A stretch of 33,991 nt of DNA from Candidatus Parvarchaeota archaeon (GTDB lineage: Archaea; Nanobdellota; Nanobdellia; WJKC01). Location: the NCBI GenBank assembly GCA_017608505.1, contig JAFCFT010000001.1, forward strand, positions 69,833 through 103,823, given 5' to 3'. The position numbers and the translations under genes are program-made. Shown here piece by piece: positions 5,682-14,651 of this stretch (position 1 is its first letter; each line of letters starts with the position of its first letter). The notes below the pieces were generated by a model. That model was not told the DNA's origin, searched no databases, and saw only the letters and a program-made list of their open reading frames with translations.

Positions 5682-7853
5682 ATGAAACAAAAAACATTGT
5701 TAACAATTGCATCTGCATTAATAGTTTTTGGTGCAGCGTTAGCAGCGCCAGCAGATTACAATGTTTCAATGAAGGTTTTCCCAGAAATAGCGCATGAAAG
5801 CAACAATGTTCTTGTTACAGGTTATATTAAATTGTCTGATTGGGGACGCGCTAATGATTTCTCTGACATGAGCTTAAGATTGCTAAAAAACGGAGAAATC
5901 GAAGCCGAGTACTCAAGCAATGATATAATGTACCAAAATGATATTAATAACAGCGACTTGCTTTTAGACGGTTTTTTTTACAAAGACTTAGGAGAATTAA
6001 GTGATGGCGAATACGTAATTCAATTAAGAATTGCCGGCAAAATGGTTGATTACAAAAGATTTAATGTTTTAAATGGAACAAGCAACCTAACTATGGATTT
6101 TATTGATGTTGCGCAGTCGCGCGAAAACATTAAATTGCTTGTTGACCTTCACAATGATGACCAAAGTCCTCTTACTGTGAATCTAAGCATATATGGCAGA
6201 AAGAATTTTGATAATCCTATAATAATTGAAAATATAAATCTTAATCCTCAAGAAACATACCATTTGCCAGAAGCAAGCGACACATTTGACATTACAGATT
6301 TTGCTGATGAAAACCAAGTTTTTGGTTTAATACTTTATGCATCAAGCCAATCGCAAAATGGAAGCCCTGCAGCCATTATTCTAAACAGGGGCTTTAATAC
6401 TGCAGCATACACAGCCAAGCTTAGCGGAACTATTAACAGCATAAAATTAAATGAAGCAAAGAGTTTTGAGCTGGAGATTAAAAATGAAGGTCTTTTAAAG
6501 ACAACATATGCTGTCTCTTTAGAAGGGGATTTAAGCAGTTATGCTCAATTGTCTGCAGAGACAATAACGCTTGCGCCTGGGGAGGAAGGGAATTTTAATG
6601 TGACTTTGACACTTCCAAAGGACTACGCAGGAGGCAATGAGTTAAAAGTTGTTGTGTCTCACGAAAGCTCAGAAGCGGCGTCAAAGACTTTTAAGCCAAC
6701 GCTTTTGCCTGCTGACAAAGAGCACAAAGTCAGCATAGCAGAAGTAAGTTATGATGCAGAGCAATTTTTCAAAGGCCAAGAAATTTCAGGGCATGTCTCT
6801 ATCCAAAACAGCGGAGATTATTATGAACTGTTAAAAATATACTTTACATACAATGGAGAGACTTTAAAGAAAGATGCTGCAATTAACCCAGGAGAAACAA
6901 AGAACGTGACATTTGTCTTTAATGCAGGAGACGCAACTTCCCTGCACATTGACGCATACAATAATGATACAAGCGCTGAATTTGATTCAGCAGTTCCAAT
7001 AGCAGAAAAGAATTATTCATTTTCAGCAGAATTAAGCACGCATGAAATAATATCCCAAGACAAAGACGTTGAACAAGTGAATTTAACTGTTAAAAACACT
7101 GGCAACTCGCCTGACTATTACAGAATCAGGCTTCAAGGCCATGACCAATACATGATAGATAAGGAAATCTTTTTGTTAAATCCAGGCGAGAACAAGACAG
7201 TGTTAGTAAGCATAAACATCCCGTCTGATGAAGAAGAGCTTAACGTTACTGTAAACGTCAAATCTGAGCTAGGAAACATAACAAAAGGAGAAGACTTGCT
7301 TATACATATATTCAAAACAATAAGCAAAACTAATAAAGCGCCAACAATTAATGCGTCTGAAGCCAGCATACAAACAAAGCCTGGCGAGGGAGTAGTGTAT
7401 TCAATAGCAATAACAAACAATAAATTAATAACAAGGCGCTTTACATTAAATGCTTCATCAAGCGACTTCAACGGCACAATATCTGTTTATCCAAGCGATG
7501 GCATAACAGTTCAACCAGGAGAAACAAAGAACATATACATATACGCAACTCCAGAAGCTAACGGAAATTTCAGCATTGATTACACTGTTTACGAGGAAGG
7601 CGAGGAAGCAGAAAGCAACACGCTTTCATTAAAAGTCAGCGAAGAAGAAGGCATTTCTGGACTTACAGGATACATTGTTGCAGCAGGAGGAATCTTTGGA
7701 GTGGCAGGACTAATAATATTAATAATCTTCATTTATGTATATTTTTTAAGAAATCCTCCAAAGGAGGGAGAGGATGAATTTAAACCAGTGGAAGTTAAAA
7801 AAGCAGAGTTGGGAAAACCAAAGACTCGCACTGAGGGTGAGAAATATTGGTAA
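5682..7853 (+). CDS. Membrane-anchored surface protein with Ig-like repeats
   Basis: 723 residues from ATG 5682, beginning MKQKTLLTIASALIVFGAALA, a clear signal peptide. A longer start at 5640 is unlikely: TTTAAATA (5651-5658) sits at the right distance to be the TATA box of the 5682 start. The body is several beta-rich repeats of about 100 residues of CARDB/NEW3 character, each with an xPGExxN motif (LAPGEEGNFNVTLTLP, LNPGENKTVLVSINIP, VQPGETKNIYIYATP), and many N-x-S/T sequons. A single membrane helix near residues 665-690 precedes a short charged cytoplasmic tail. It is an exported, C-terminally anchored adhesin or envelope protein; the ligand is unknown. The next gene overlaps its 3' end and has the same architecture. 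Confidence 0.85.
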   Translation: MKQKTLLTIASALIVFGAALAAPADYNVSMKVFPEIAHESNNVLVTGYIKLSDWGRANDFSDMSLRLLKNGEIEAEYSSNDIMYQNDINNSDLLLDGFFYKDLGELSDGEYVIQLRIAGKMVDYKRFNVLNGTSNLTMDFIDVAQSRENIKLLVDLHNDDQSPLTVNLSIYGRKNFDNPIIIENINLNPQETYHLPEASDTFDITDFADENQVFGLILYASSQSQNGSPAAIILNRGFNTAAYTAKLSGTINSIKLNEAKSFELEIKNEGLLKTTYAVSLEGDLSSYAQLSAETITLAPGEEGNFNVTLTLPKDYAGGNELKVVVSHESSEAASKTFKPTLLPADKEHKVSIAEVSYDAEQFFKGQEISGHVSIQNSGDYYELLKIYFTYNGETLKKDAAINPGETKNVTFVFNAGDATSLHIDAYNNDTSAEFDSAVPIAEKNYSFSAELSTHEIISQDKDVEQVNLTVKNTGNSPDYYRIRLQGHDQYMIDKEIFLLNPGENKTVLVSINIPSDEEELNVTVNVKSELGNITKGEDLLIHIFKTISKTNKAPTINASEASIQTKPGEGVVYSIAITNNKLITRRFTLNASSSDFNGTISVYPSDGITVQPGETKNIYIYATPEANGNFSIDYTVYEEGEEAESNTLSLKVSEEEGISGLTGYIVAAGGIFGVAGLIILIIFIYVYFLRNPPKEGEDEFKPVEVKKAELGKPKTRTEGEKYW

Positions 7854-9567
7854 AACCCTTTTACTTTTTCTTTTCTTAATACCTTTTGCTTTTAATATTG
7901 GACTTGCCCTAAATGCTTGCCAATGCGATACTTTAACTACTGAATTTTTAATTTCAAACAATCATAGCTTAGTTGAGCATTATACAATTCAAAAAAGCGG
8001 GTCTGCAAGCACATGGGCTACAGTGACTCCGCAGACTTTTGCCTTGGCTCCTGGCGATTCAAAAACAGTTATTGCTTTTGCAAGCATTCCTTGTAGCGCA
8101 GCGCCTGGCGACTATTTACTTGAATTAAAAGCTGTTTCAGAAGACGACGTTGTTACGCAAACAAAAACCTTTTCAGTCAGCACCTGCCATTCATTTAATA
8201 TTAGCTTTGCAAATGACACTTACAGTTCATGCGTAGGCAGCAAACTAACAATTCCTGTCAATGTCACAAACACAGGAAAATACATAGAATCAATTAATTT
8301 GTTATCAAGCTCTGGAAATCTCTCATTAGATGCAATTACTCTTGAAAGCGGGGAATCTACAATCATTAATCTTACAATTTCTCCAAGCTTTTTTGGCACA
8401 GAGTCAATTTCTGTTAGGGCTTTTAATGATAATTATGACACTAGCAAAACAGCGCTTCTTACTGGAGTTGAATGCACTTTTTTTAGTGCTCATTTAAACA
8501 AGAACAATATTGCTTTGTGCGAAAATGAAGACCAAGATATTGTGCTAACTCTTGAAAACCTAAATGATTCAACAATAACAGTGTATCTTAATACAAATTC
8601 AACATACATAGGCTATCCAAGCACTGTTGATCTTGGACCTAAAGAAATAAAAAATATTACTTTAAGCATCCACTCAACTTGCGACATGCAAGTGCTAACT
8701 CCTTCTCTTGCACTGCATGCGCAAGGCTCAAAAGAAAAGACGCTTCCTTTAATTTTAAATTTTAGAAGCTGTTACCAGCCTGTAGTTGTTTCTCAAGTGA
8801 AATCAAGCAATGTTTGCGCTTGCGAAAACCTTTCTTACAAATTTAACATTTTTAATTCAGGAACAAAGACAGCCACATACGCATTAACTGCAAGCAGGGG
8901 CTACATAACTTTGAATAACAAAACAATAAGCAAAATAGAATTAGGACCTGATGAAAGCACTGAACTTACACTTAATCTTAAAATTGATTGTGATGAACAA
9001 GGAGATTTGCCGGCAAGCATTGAAGCAGTTGGAATTGGCGTTTGCAACAGATCAAGCAAGGATTCTGTAAATTTAAATATCATGTCATGGGGCGAATGCG
9101 AGGCTGTAATAATTAAGGCTTCAGACACTGTTACATTCAACGAGTCTGGACAATTAGTCATTCCTGTAAGCGTAAGCAACATTGGAAGAAGGCCTGCAAG
9201 CTATAATATCGAAGTCTCTGGCTCTGCAGCTCAGTACGTCTTAGGCATTAGCACAGGCTTTGTAACTTTAAATCCTGGAGAAGGCAAACTAATTGAATTG
9301 ACTTTAAAGCCAGAAAACATCACTAAGTCAAGCATAACTATAACTGCTTTAAGCCTTGACAACTTGGCACGCGACGAAAAGACAATCACTTTGTATAGCG
9401 AAGATTATAAGTCTCATTTGGACCTTTACTATTTTGCAATTCCAATTGCAATTATAGTTGTTGTTGCTACTATGTTTTTTAGAATGAGGACTAACAAGAA
9501 AGTTGTCAAGAAAAAAACAACAAGAGGCACGCCTAAAATAAAGAAGCCTGAAATTAAAGGTCAATAA
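7774..9567 (+). CDS. Second membrane-anchored surface protein, Cys-rich Ig-like repeats
   Basis: 597 residues as drawn from ATG 7774, which has GGAGGG 5 bases upstream but overlaps the previous gene by 80 bases. A GTG at 7837 would give a more typical signal peptide, starting RNIGKTLLLFLFLIPFAF, and an overlap of only 17 bases; I cannot decide between them. The exterior consists of repeated beta domains with LAPGDSKTV, LGPKEIKNI, LGPDESTEL and LNPGEGKLI motifs, plus paired Cys (CQC, CAC) that the first protein lacks. The C-terminus has a membrane helix (YYFAIPIAIIVVVATMFF) and a basic tail. Probably co-translated and co-assembled with its neighbour at the cell surface. Confidence 0.83.
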   Translation: MNLNQWKLKKQSWENQRLALRVRNIGKTLLLFLFLIPFAFNIGLALNACQCDTLTTEFLISNNHSLVEHYTIQKSGSASTWATVTPQTFALAPGDSKTVIAFASIPCSAAPGDYLLELKAVSEDDVVTQTKTFSVSTCHSFNISFANDTYSSCVGSKLTIPVNVTNTGKYIESINLLSSSGNLSLDAITLESGESTIINLTISPSFFGTESISVRAFNDNYDTSKTALLTGVECTFFSAHLNKNNIALCENEDQDIVLTLENLNDSTITVYLNTNSTYIGYPSTVDLGPKEIKNITLSIHSTCDMQVLTPSLALHAQGSKEKTLPLILNFRSCYQPVVVSQVKSSNVCACENLSYKFNIFNSGTKTATYALTASRGYITLNNKTISKIELGPDESTELTLNLKIDCDEQGDLPASIEAVGIGVCNRSSKDSVNLNIMSWGECEAVIIKASDTVTFNESGQLVIPVSVSNIGRRPASYNIEVSGSAAQYVLGISTGFVTLNPGEGKLIELTLKPENITKSSITITALSLDNLARDEKTITLYSEDYKSHLDLYYFAIPIAIIVVVATMFFRMRTNKKVVKKKTTRGTPKIKKPEIKGQ

Positions 9568-9730
9568 GGAATATTATATAACAATTCTTTTATTTCTGGT
9601 TTGTCTGGTTTTATCATTTCGTTTAACATTTGGTTTATTTGGATAGAATCGTTATTCATTAATAAAATAATTATTTGAATGCTATCCAATGCTTTTGATG
9701 TTTTTATTTTGTTTTTTGTTTTTTATTCAT
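9561..9730 (-). pseudogene. Small gene, apparently frameshifted
   Basis: ATG 9730 reads MNKKQKTK and stops. One frame over, KTSKALDSIQIIILL continues through MNNDSIQINQMLNEMIKP to NIPY and TGA at 9561. A one-base indel in the A-rich stretch would yield a helical protein of about 57 residues. An internal ATG at 9659 could give a 32-residue peptide. It converges on the surface-protein gene with a 7-base overlap. Weak evidence. Confidence 0.3.
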
Positions 9731-9764
9731 TATGTTTAAAATGTTATAGTAGAAAAAAAACAAG

Positions 9765-9798
9765 TTTATGCACTACATCACAAGGGAGAATGCATAAA
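9765..9798 (+). promoter_or_regulatory. Inverted repeat upstream of endA promoter
   Basis: TTTATGCA (9765-9772) and TGCATAAA (9791-9798) form an 8-base inverted repeat just upstream of the TATA-like ACTTATTTAAAAATC (9800-9814), 20-30 bases before the endA start. It could be an operator; nothing else supports this. The rest of 9568-9832 holds only the small minus-strand reading. Confidence 0.25.
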
Positions 9799-9832
9799 AA
9801 CTTATTTAAAAATCTTTCTTTTATTAATTCTT

Positions 9833-10375
9833 ATGCCAAAAGAGAAAAAACGCATTGTTGACGCAATTCTTGTAGGTGACAAAGTGATAATCAAAGACGA
9901 CTTTGAAGGCGCGCAGTCAATTCATGACAAAGGTTGCTTTGGGGAGTTTATTGAAAAAGACCTTGAATTGTCTTTGTACGAAGGATTGTTTTTATTAGAA
10001 AAAGGGCGCATTAGGGTGCTTGACGGCAGAGGGAAAGAAGTTTCTTATCGCACTTACATGGCGCGCGCCAAAAAACATGACTTCCGCTTTTTCACGCGGT
10101 ATTCTGTGTATAGGGACATTAGAAAAAGAGGATACATCACTAAAGCTGCTTTAAAGTATGGGGCTGATTTTTCAGTTTATCCGCGGGGAAAGAACCCAAA
10201 GACAGCTCATTCAAAGTGGCTTTTGTTTGCTGTTTCAGCTGATGAATGTTTTGACTGGCGAAAGTTTGCTGCAATGAACAGGGTTGCTCATTCTGTAAGA
10301 AAGCGCTTGCTGATTGGCATTGTTGATGCAATGAGCGACGTCACTTATTATGAAGTTAGATGGGTTAGACCTTAA
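9833..10375 (+). CDS. endA: tRNA-splicing endonuclease
   Basis: Cuts bulge-helix-bulge motifs in pre-tRNA. 180 residues, the length of the single-unit archaeal alpha subunit. The C-terminal catalytic domain is unmistakable: YRDIRKRGYITKAALKYGADFSVYPRG, TAHSKWLLF, RVAHSVRKRLLIGIVD and DVTYYEVRWVRP. The catalytic triad would be Tyr116, His126 and Lys157. The N-terminal domain (1-80) is the usual small alpha/beta fold. A TATA-like TTATTTAAAAATC about 25 bases upstream indicates a leaderless mRNA. It lies 4 kb from a tRNA-Trp with three introns, two of them non-canonical, which it, alone or with a paralogue elsewhere, must process. Confidence 0.95.
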   Translation: MPKEKKRIVDAILVGDKVIIKDDFEGAQSIHDKGCFGEFIEKDLELSLYEGLFLLEKGRIRVLDGRGKEVSYRTYMARAKKHDFRFFTRYSVYRDIRKRGYITKAALKYGADFSVYPRGKNPKTAHSKWLLFAVSADECFDWRKFAAMNRVAHSVRKRLLIGIVDAMSDVTYYEVRWVRP

Positions 10376-10481
10376 GATACGGATCTAGTACAGGCGCAAA
10401 AAGTTTTGCATTGTAAAACATTTCTTCTGTGCTTAATTCTATTTTTTCTTCAAACTTTTCAAACAGTTCATTTAAAGTCAT
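10365..10481 (-). CDS. 38-residue hypothetical protein
   Basis: ATG 10481 to TAA 10365: starts MTLNELFEKFEEKIELSTEE and ends APVLDPYLKV. Shine-Dalgarno AAGGTGA lies 4-5 bases before the ATG. The 3' end overlaps convergent endA by 11 bases. Helical, acidic, soluble; unknown function. A short ORF encoding MKACCVLAVVLQ precedes it (10521-10559). Confidence 0.45.
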   Translation of the reverse strand: MTLNELFEKFEEKIELSTEEMFYNAKLFAPVLDPYLKV

Positions 10482-10520
10482 GCTTTCACCTTTTTAAAGA
10501 GAGAGTTAGTAAGCTCTCGC

Positions 10521-10559
10521 TCACTGCAATACTACTGCCAGTACGCAGCAAGCTTTCAT
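10521..10559 (-). CDS. Possible third short leader ORF, MKACCVLAVVLQ
   Basis: ATG 10559, 12 codons, TGA. Size, MK start, Leu-Gln end and TGA stop resemble the Leu leader, and a GAGAG/CTCTC hairpin lies between it and the 38-residue gene 39 bases downstream. No single amino acid dominates, its TATA candidate (GAATTAATAG, around 10585) is weak, and no Shine-Dalgarno sequestering pair is obvious. Confidence 0.25.
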   Translation of the reverse strand: MKACCVLAVVLQ

Positions 10560-10567
10560 TAGAACTT

Positions 10568-11278
10568 TTACATCCACAAGTCTATTAATTCTTTTGTCAG
10601 CAACCCAAGTTCTTTAAGCGAGTATAGTCCAGGTCCGCCGTACGAGACAAAATTAAAATTTGCATAATTTTCATAGTGCTTTATAAGCAACTGCTTTTTT
10701 ACAAGTGACAAGTCGTCCTTTAGTGCAGCAACTTTTATTCCTTCTCCAATTTTTAAGAACACAGGCGATTTTTTAAATTCTTTTAGAGGACTTATCCTTT
10801 CAAGCGATTCAGCAACTTTTTTTGCATCATCAATTAAATTGTGAGGGCTTATGCTTTCATACTGCTTGGCATATTCTTTTACTCTTAAAAGGAACATGCT
10901 TTCTTTAATGCTGTCTTTATTGTAAAATAAAGGAGTCTTAAGCAACAATTCATCAATTAATTCGTGCTTGTCTAAAAAGCCAAAGCTTATGTCCTTGCGT
11001 TTAAAATGCATTTTTTCAATTTCTTTTAAGAGCAACTTGCTAGAGACCATTATTTTAAATTCATTAACAGGCTTTCCATTTAATGAAAAATCATTTTCAA
11101 GAATGCGCTTGAAATTATCAATTATTATTGTTTCTTTTGGAAGGCTTATTTTATAATTGTAATTGCTTATTTCAACGCCTCTGTCAAGAATTACGCAATA
11201 ATTAATTGCTTCCGGCCCTATTCTTGGCACCCCATTTTTGACAACTATGAAAGGAGTCTTGTGAATCAACAGCCTCAT
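10568..11278 (-). CDS. Hypothetical protein
   Basis: 236 residues, soluble, not recognised. The N-terminal 60 residues are beta-rich (MRLLIHKTPFIVVKNGVPRI, then GVEISNYNYKISLPKETIII). The middle is helical and charged (SSKLLLKEIEKMHFKRKDI, LLRVKEYAKQYES). A short Gly motif (SYGGPGLYSL) precedes the C-terminal helix ending DLWM. It is divergent from the 11331 gene. No catalytic signature can be named. Confidence 0.7.
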   Translation of the reverse strand: MRLLIHKTPFIVVKNGVPRIGPEAINYCVILDRGVEISNYNYKISLPKETIIIDNFKRILENDFSLNGKPVNEFKIMVSSKLLLKEIEKMHFKRKDISFGFLDKHELIDELLLKTPLFYNKDSIKESMFLLRVKEYAKQYESISPHNLIDDAKKVAESLERISPLKEFKKSPVFLKIGEGIKVAALKDDLSLVKKQLLIKHYENYANFNFVSYGGPGLYSLKELGLLTKELIDLWM

Positions 11279-11330
11279 ATTTATTTTAAGTGTAAAACTT
11301 TTTATTAAACTGTTGTTTTTTAAATTAAAG

Positions 11331-12017
11331 ATGGAGTGGATTAAATCAACTATTTTTGCAACAGCTGTTATTTCAACAATTATAATTCTTTCAATAGTTA
11401 TTGTGATGCCTAAGGAGCCGCCAAGAGTTCAAGAAGAAGACATCGGAATAGTAACGCCTGGCGTGAATTTAACTGAAGAGATGCCAACGCTGTTTTGGAA
11501 CGCGTTTAATTTTAGCAAAGGGGAATCATATACATACAAAAGCACTTTTCCAGACCAAATTGGAAAATATACGATTGAAATTAAAGATATTGTGGGCAGA
11601 AATTACACTGTTCGCGTTTATGGGAAATTAAATGAGTCTTTTGACAGCACAGTTACGCTGCCTAGAATAGGATTTTTTCTTAAAATGGCTGAAGACAAGA
11701 ACTTAAGCATTGTAGGATTGATTAATAATATATTTTTAGACAATGCGCGTTTGTACGCCTTTTCAAGATTAAATTTAAGTGAAGGTTCTAATTATACTTT
11801 TTATTGGCCTGGCCCTACAATTTTCTTAAAAGTAACTGGAACGTCAAGTGTGAAAGGCTTTGATTGCTATCTTGTAGAAGCTTATACATTTAATTACAAA
11901 GACTTTGAGTATTGCGTAAATCCTGATATGGGGCTGCCTTTAAGAGTTAGGCATTATTCCCCGCTTGATAAAAGCGTTGATTATGTGATATCTTTGACAA
12001 ATTATACTAAAATTTAA
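11331..12017 (+). CDS. Membrane-anchored extracytoplasmic protein
   Basis: 228 residues from ATG 11331 (MEWIKSTIFATAVIS); a TTG at 11313 also opens the frame but lies too close to the TATA-like TTTTTATTAA at 11297-11306. A single N-terminal helix (about residues 5-26) anchors a mostly beta extracytoplasmic domain containing several N-x-S/T sequons (NLT, NYT, NLS) and two Cys near the C-terminus (DCYLVEAY, YCVNPDMG) that could form a disulfide. Not recognised. It ends 25 bases before proS. Confidence 0.75.
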   Translation: MEWIKSTIFATAVISTIIILSIVIVMPKEPPRVQEEDIGIVTPGVNLTEEMPTLFWNAFNFSKGESYTYKSTFPDQIGKYTIEIKDIVGRNYTVRVYGKLNESFDSTVTLPRIGFFLKMAEDKNLSIVGLINNIFLDNARLYAFSRLNLSEGSNYTFYWPGPTIFLKVTGTSSVKGFDCYLVEAYTFNYKDFEYCVNPDMGLPLRVRHYSPLDKSVDYVISLTNYTKI

Positions 12018-12042
12018 ATAAAACAGGTTGTTGAAAAGACTT

Positions 12043-13461
12043 ATGGGTGAAGAACAAGGATTAAAAGCCAAAAAAGAAGATTTTAAAGCATGGTATGCAG
12101 AAGTCATTAAGCAGGCTGAGCTTATTGAGCATACAAGAGTCAGCGGTTGCATGGTTTTTAGGCCTTGGGCTTATTTTATGTGGGAGCAAATCCAAAAATA
12201 CTTTAACAAAGAAATCAAGAAATTAGGTGTTGAGAACCTATACTTTCCAATGTTAATTCCAAAATCCATTATTGAAAAAGAAGAGGGCCATATTAAGGGT
12301 TTTAAGGCAGAAGTTGCTTGGGTCACTAAAGGCGGAGACAGCAAGCTTGAAGAACCTCTTGCTATAAGGCCAACAAGCGAGTCAGTAATGTATGATATAT
12401 TTTCTAAATGGATCCGCTCTTGGCGCGACTTGCCATTAAAAATTAATCAATGGTGCAATATTGTAAGATGGGAGTTTAAAACGCCGACGCCTTTTTTACG
12501 CAATAGAGAGTTCTTGTGGCAAGAAGGGCATACAGTCTATGCAAGCAAAAAAGATGCTGAAGAAGAAGTGCTTAAAATTCTTAGATTATACGAAAAGATT
12601 TTCAAGGAGCTTTTTGCAGTTCCAGTGATAATGGGCAAGAAAACTCCTAAAGAAAAATTTGCAGGGGCGGATTATTCTACAAGTATTGAGGCAATTCTTC
12701 CTGATGGAAAAACTATTCAAGCAGCAACAAGCCATCATCTTGGCCAAGGCTTTGCTAAAGCATTCGGCATATCATACTTAGATAAAGATGGGAAACGCAA
12801 GCTTCCATATCAAAATTCTTGGGGCATCAGTACAAGAAGCCTTGGGGTAGTTATTATTGCGCACGGCGACGATAAAGGTTTGGTCTTGCCTCCTGCGCTT
12901 GCAAAATATCAGGCAGTCATAGTTCCAATATACACAAATAAGTCTAAAGACCTTGTGTTAGAAGAAGCGCGCGCCCTATTAAGGAGTCTTAAAGGAGTTC
13001 GGGCGTATCTTGATGATAGTGACAAAAGTCCTGGCTGGAAGTTTAATCACTGGGAGCTTAAAGGCGTGCCTTTAAGAATAGAGATTGGCGAGCGAGACTT
13101 AAAAGCAAATCAAGTAGTGGTTGTTAAGCGCACTGGCGAGAAAAAGATAATCAAACGTTCAAGTCTAAATGTAAAAGCTCTGCTAAAAGAAGTGCATGAC
13201 GAACTGTACAATAAAGCTTTAGACGTCTTAAATTCCAAAATAAAGACTGTGTATAATAAAAAAGAGCTGTATGATGCTATTAAATCCGGATTTGTGGCCA
13301 AGTCTTGCTGGTGCGGAGACGAATCTCACGAAGACGAATTAAAAGAAAAACTAGGCGCCAAAAGCGCGAACATGCCATTTTCTGAAAAGTTATTCTCTGA
13401 CAAATGCGCTTTTTGCGGAAAAAAAGCAAAATATGTGGTTCTTTGGAGCAGACAGTATTAA
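12043..13461 (+). CDS. proS: Prolyl-tRNA synthetase, archaeal/eukaryotic type
   Basis: Charges tRNA-Pro. 472 residues from ATG 12043; the upstream TTG codons are discounted because ATTTAAATAAAA lies about 29 bases before this ATG. Class II motifs are clear: motif 1 around MWEQIQKYFNKEIKKLGVENLYFPM, motif 2 RWEFKTPTPFLRNREFLWQEGH, motif 3 around STRSLGVVIIAHGDDKGLVLPP, then the anticodon-binding domain. The C-terminal extension has the zinc-type Cys set (CWCGDE..., CAFCGKKAKY) and ends in Tyr, as in archaeal ProRS; there is no bacterial editing insertion. Confidence 0.97.
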   Translation: MGEEQGLKAKKEDFKAWYAEVIKQAELIEHTRVSGCMVFRPWAYFMWEQIQKYFNKEIKKLGVENLYFPMLIPKSIIEKEEGHIKGFKAEVAWVTKGGDSKLEEPLAIRPTSESVMYDIFSKWIRSWRDLPLKINQWCNIVRWEFKTPTPFLRNREFLWQEGHTVYASKKDAEEEVLKILRLYEKIFKELFAVPVIMGKKTPKEKFAGADYSTSIEAILPDGKTIQAATSHHLGQGFAKAFGISYLDKDGKRKLPYQNSWGISTRSLGVVIIAHGDDKGLVLPPALAKYQAVIVPIYTNKSKDLVLEEARALLRSLKGVRAYLDDSDKSPGWKFNHWELKGVPLRIEIGERDLKANQVVVVKRTGEKKIIKRSSLNVKALLKEVHDELYNKALDVLNSKIKTVYNKKELYDAIKSGFVAKSCWCGDESHEDELKEKLGAKSANMPFSEKLFSDKCAFCGKKAKYVVLWSRQY

Positions 13462-13499
13462 GGTAATTAATATATATTGTGATTGCATATTTTTTCTTA

Positions 13500-14651
13500 A
13501 TGCGTAAGAAAAGAAATTTATGGAACGAATTTGAGCGCTTCCATGACAATAACAGATATTTTATTCCTTTGTTATTCATAGCAACAGTTCTAATGACTTT
13601 TGGAATTAATTATTTGGGTCCTGTAACAATTATCAATAAATTCAATCTAACTGGGCCTTTGACTATAAAGAGCGAGCAAAACGTCTTAGCCTTAACGCTT
13701 TTGCCTGGGTGGGTTTTTAGGGCAGACGTTGTTACAACTAAGCCTGCAACAATTGAATTAGTAGACCTTTCAGGCAATGTAATAAATTCCACAACAGGTT
13801 CTGTTCTTTTTGCTAAAATTAATTATCTTGATTACTATATTTTAAGGCTTAAAGGAAATAATTACGCATTAATTGACTTGACATATTATGTGCATGGTCT
13901 GGCTCCGTATGCTCTTGAGTATTCCTTTTTTGGCACAGGCTTGCTTTTATTTTTACTAACTCTTGCTTATTATTTTTTAAAGCCTATAAAATTCAAATTA
14001 AAAAGAAAAATTAATTCAAAAGTCGACGCTTTTTTTTATCCAACAATTATTTTCTTAAGCATTATTGTTTTTTGGGTCTTTAGAAATGCTCTCATGTGGG
14101 TCATGCCCAAAAGCTATTTTTCAATAATTGTTCATGCAGCACTTGTCGCAACAGTAATTTTGCTGCTTGCTGCGCTTTCCATACGTTTCAAGGAATCAAA
14201 AATAAAAAGCTTAATTGTCAATTATGCTCTTGTGTATTTTCTTCTTTACATAATTTCATTGCTCACATATGGAGGCCTTATAATGGGTTATTCTATTTTC
14301 TTTTTGAATTTCTGCATTCTCAGTTTTTTAATAATTGTATATTCTAAATCAAAGAGCAGGATTGCTTTAACTTATTTTACTCTTGCATGGACAATCAGTG
14401 TTGTATTAAGCATTGCAGCATATGTCATAGGCGTTCCTGTAGATTTTGACAATGTTTTAGCAATGCCAAACACAAACGGGACTTTAGTTCTTCTTGTAAT
14501 TTTAGAATTATTCATGCTGTCGTCAACATATTTCATGCTTAGAGGTTATTATTCAAAGAGCATTCTCGACTCCTTGGAGTATGGTCTTTATGCAGGCGTA
14601 ATGTTTCAAGGCATACTTCAGACAATGGTTATGACTAATGTGATGCTTTAA
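13500..14651 (+). CDS. Polytopic membrane protein, unknown
   Basis: 383 residues from ATG 13500 (MRKKRNLWNEFERFHDNNRYF); the GTG at 13479 is too near the TATA-like TAATATATAT at 13464-13475. One helix (about 22-42) is followed by an extracytoplasmic beta domain of about 100 residues, then seven or so helices separated by short basic loops (KFKLKRKINSK). Family not recognised. Its 3' end overlaps convergent ileS by 4 bases. Confidence 0.75.
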   Translation: MRKKRNLWNEFERFHDNNRYFIPLLFIATVLMTFGINYLGPVTIINKFNLTGPLTIKSEQNVLALTLLPGWVFRADVVTTKPATIELVDLSGNVINSTTGSVLFAKINYLDYYILRLKGNNYALIDLTYYVHGLAPYALEYSFFGTGLLLFLLTLAYYFLKPIKFKLKRKINSKVDAFFYPTIIFLSIIVFWVFRNALMWVMPKSYFSIIVHAALVATVILLLAALSIRFKESKIKSLIVNYALVYFLLYIISLLTYGGLIMGYSIFFLNFCILSFLIIVYSKSKSRIALTYFTLAWTISVVLSIAAYVIGVPVDFDNVLAMPNTNGTLVLLVILELFMLSSTYFMLRGYYSKSILDSLEYGLYAGVMFQGILQTMVMTNVML

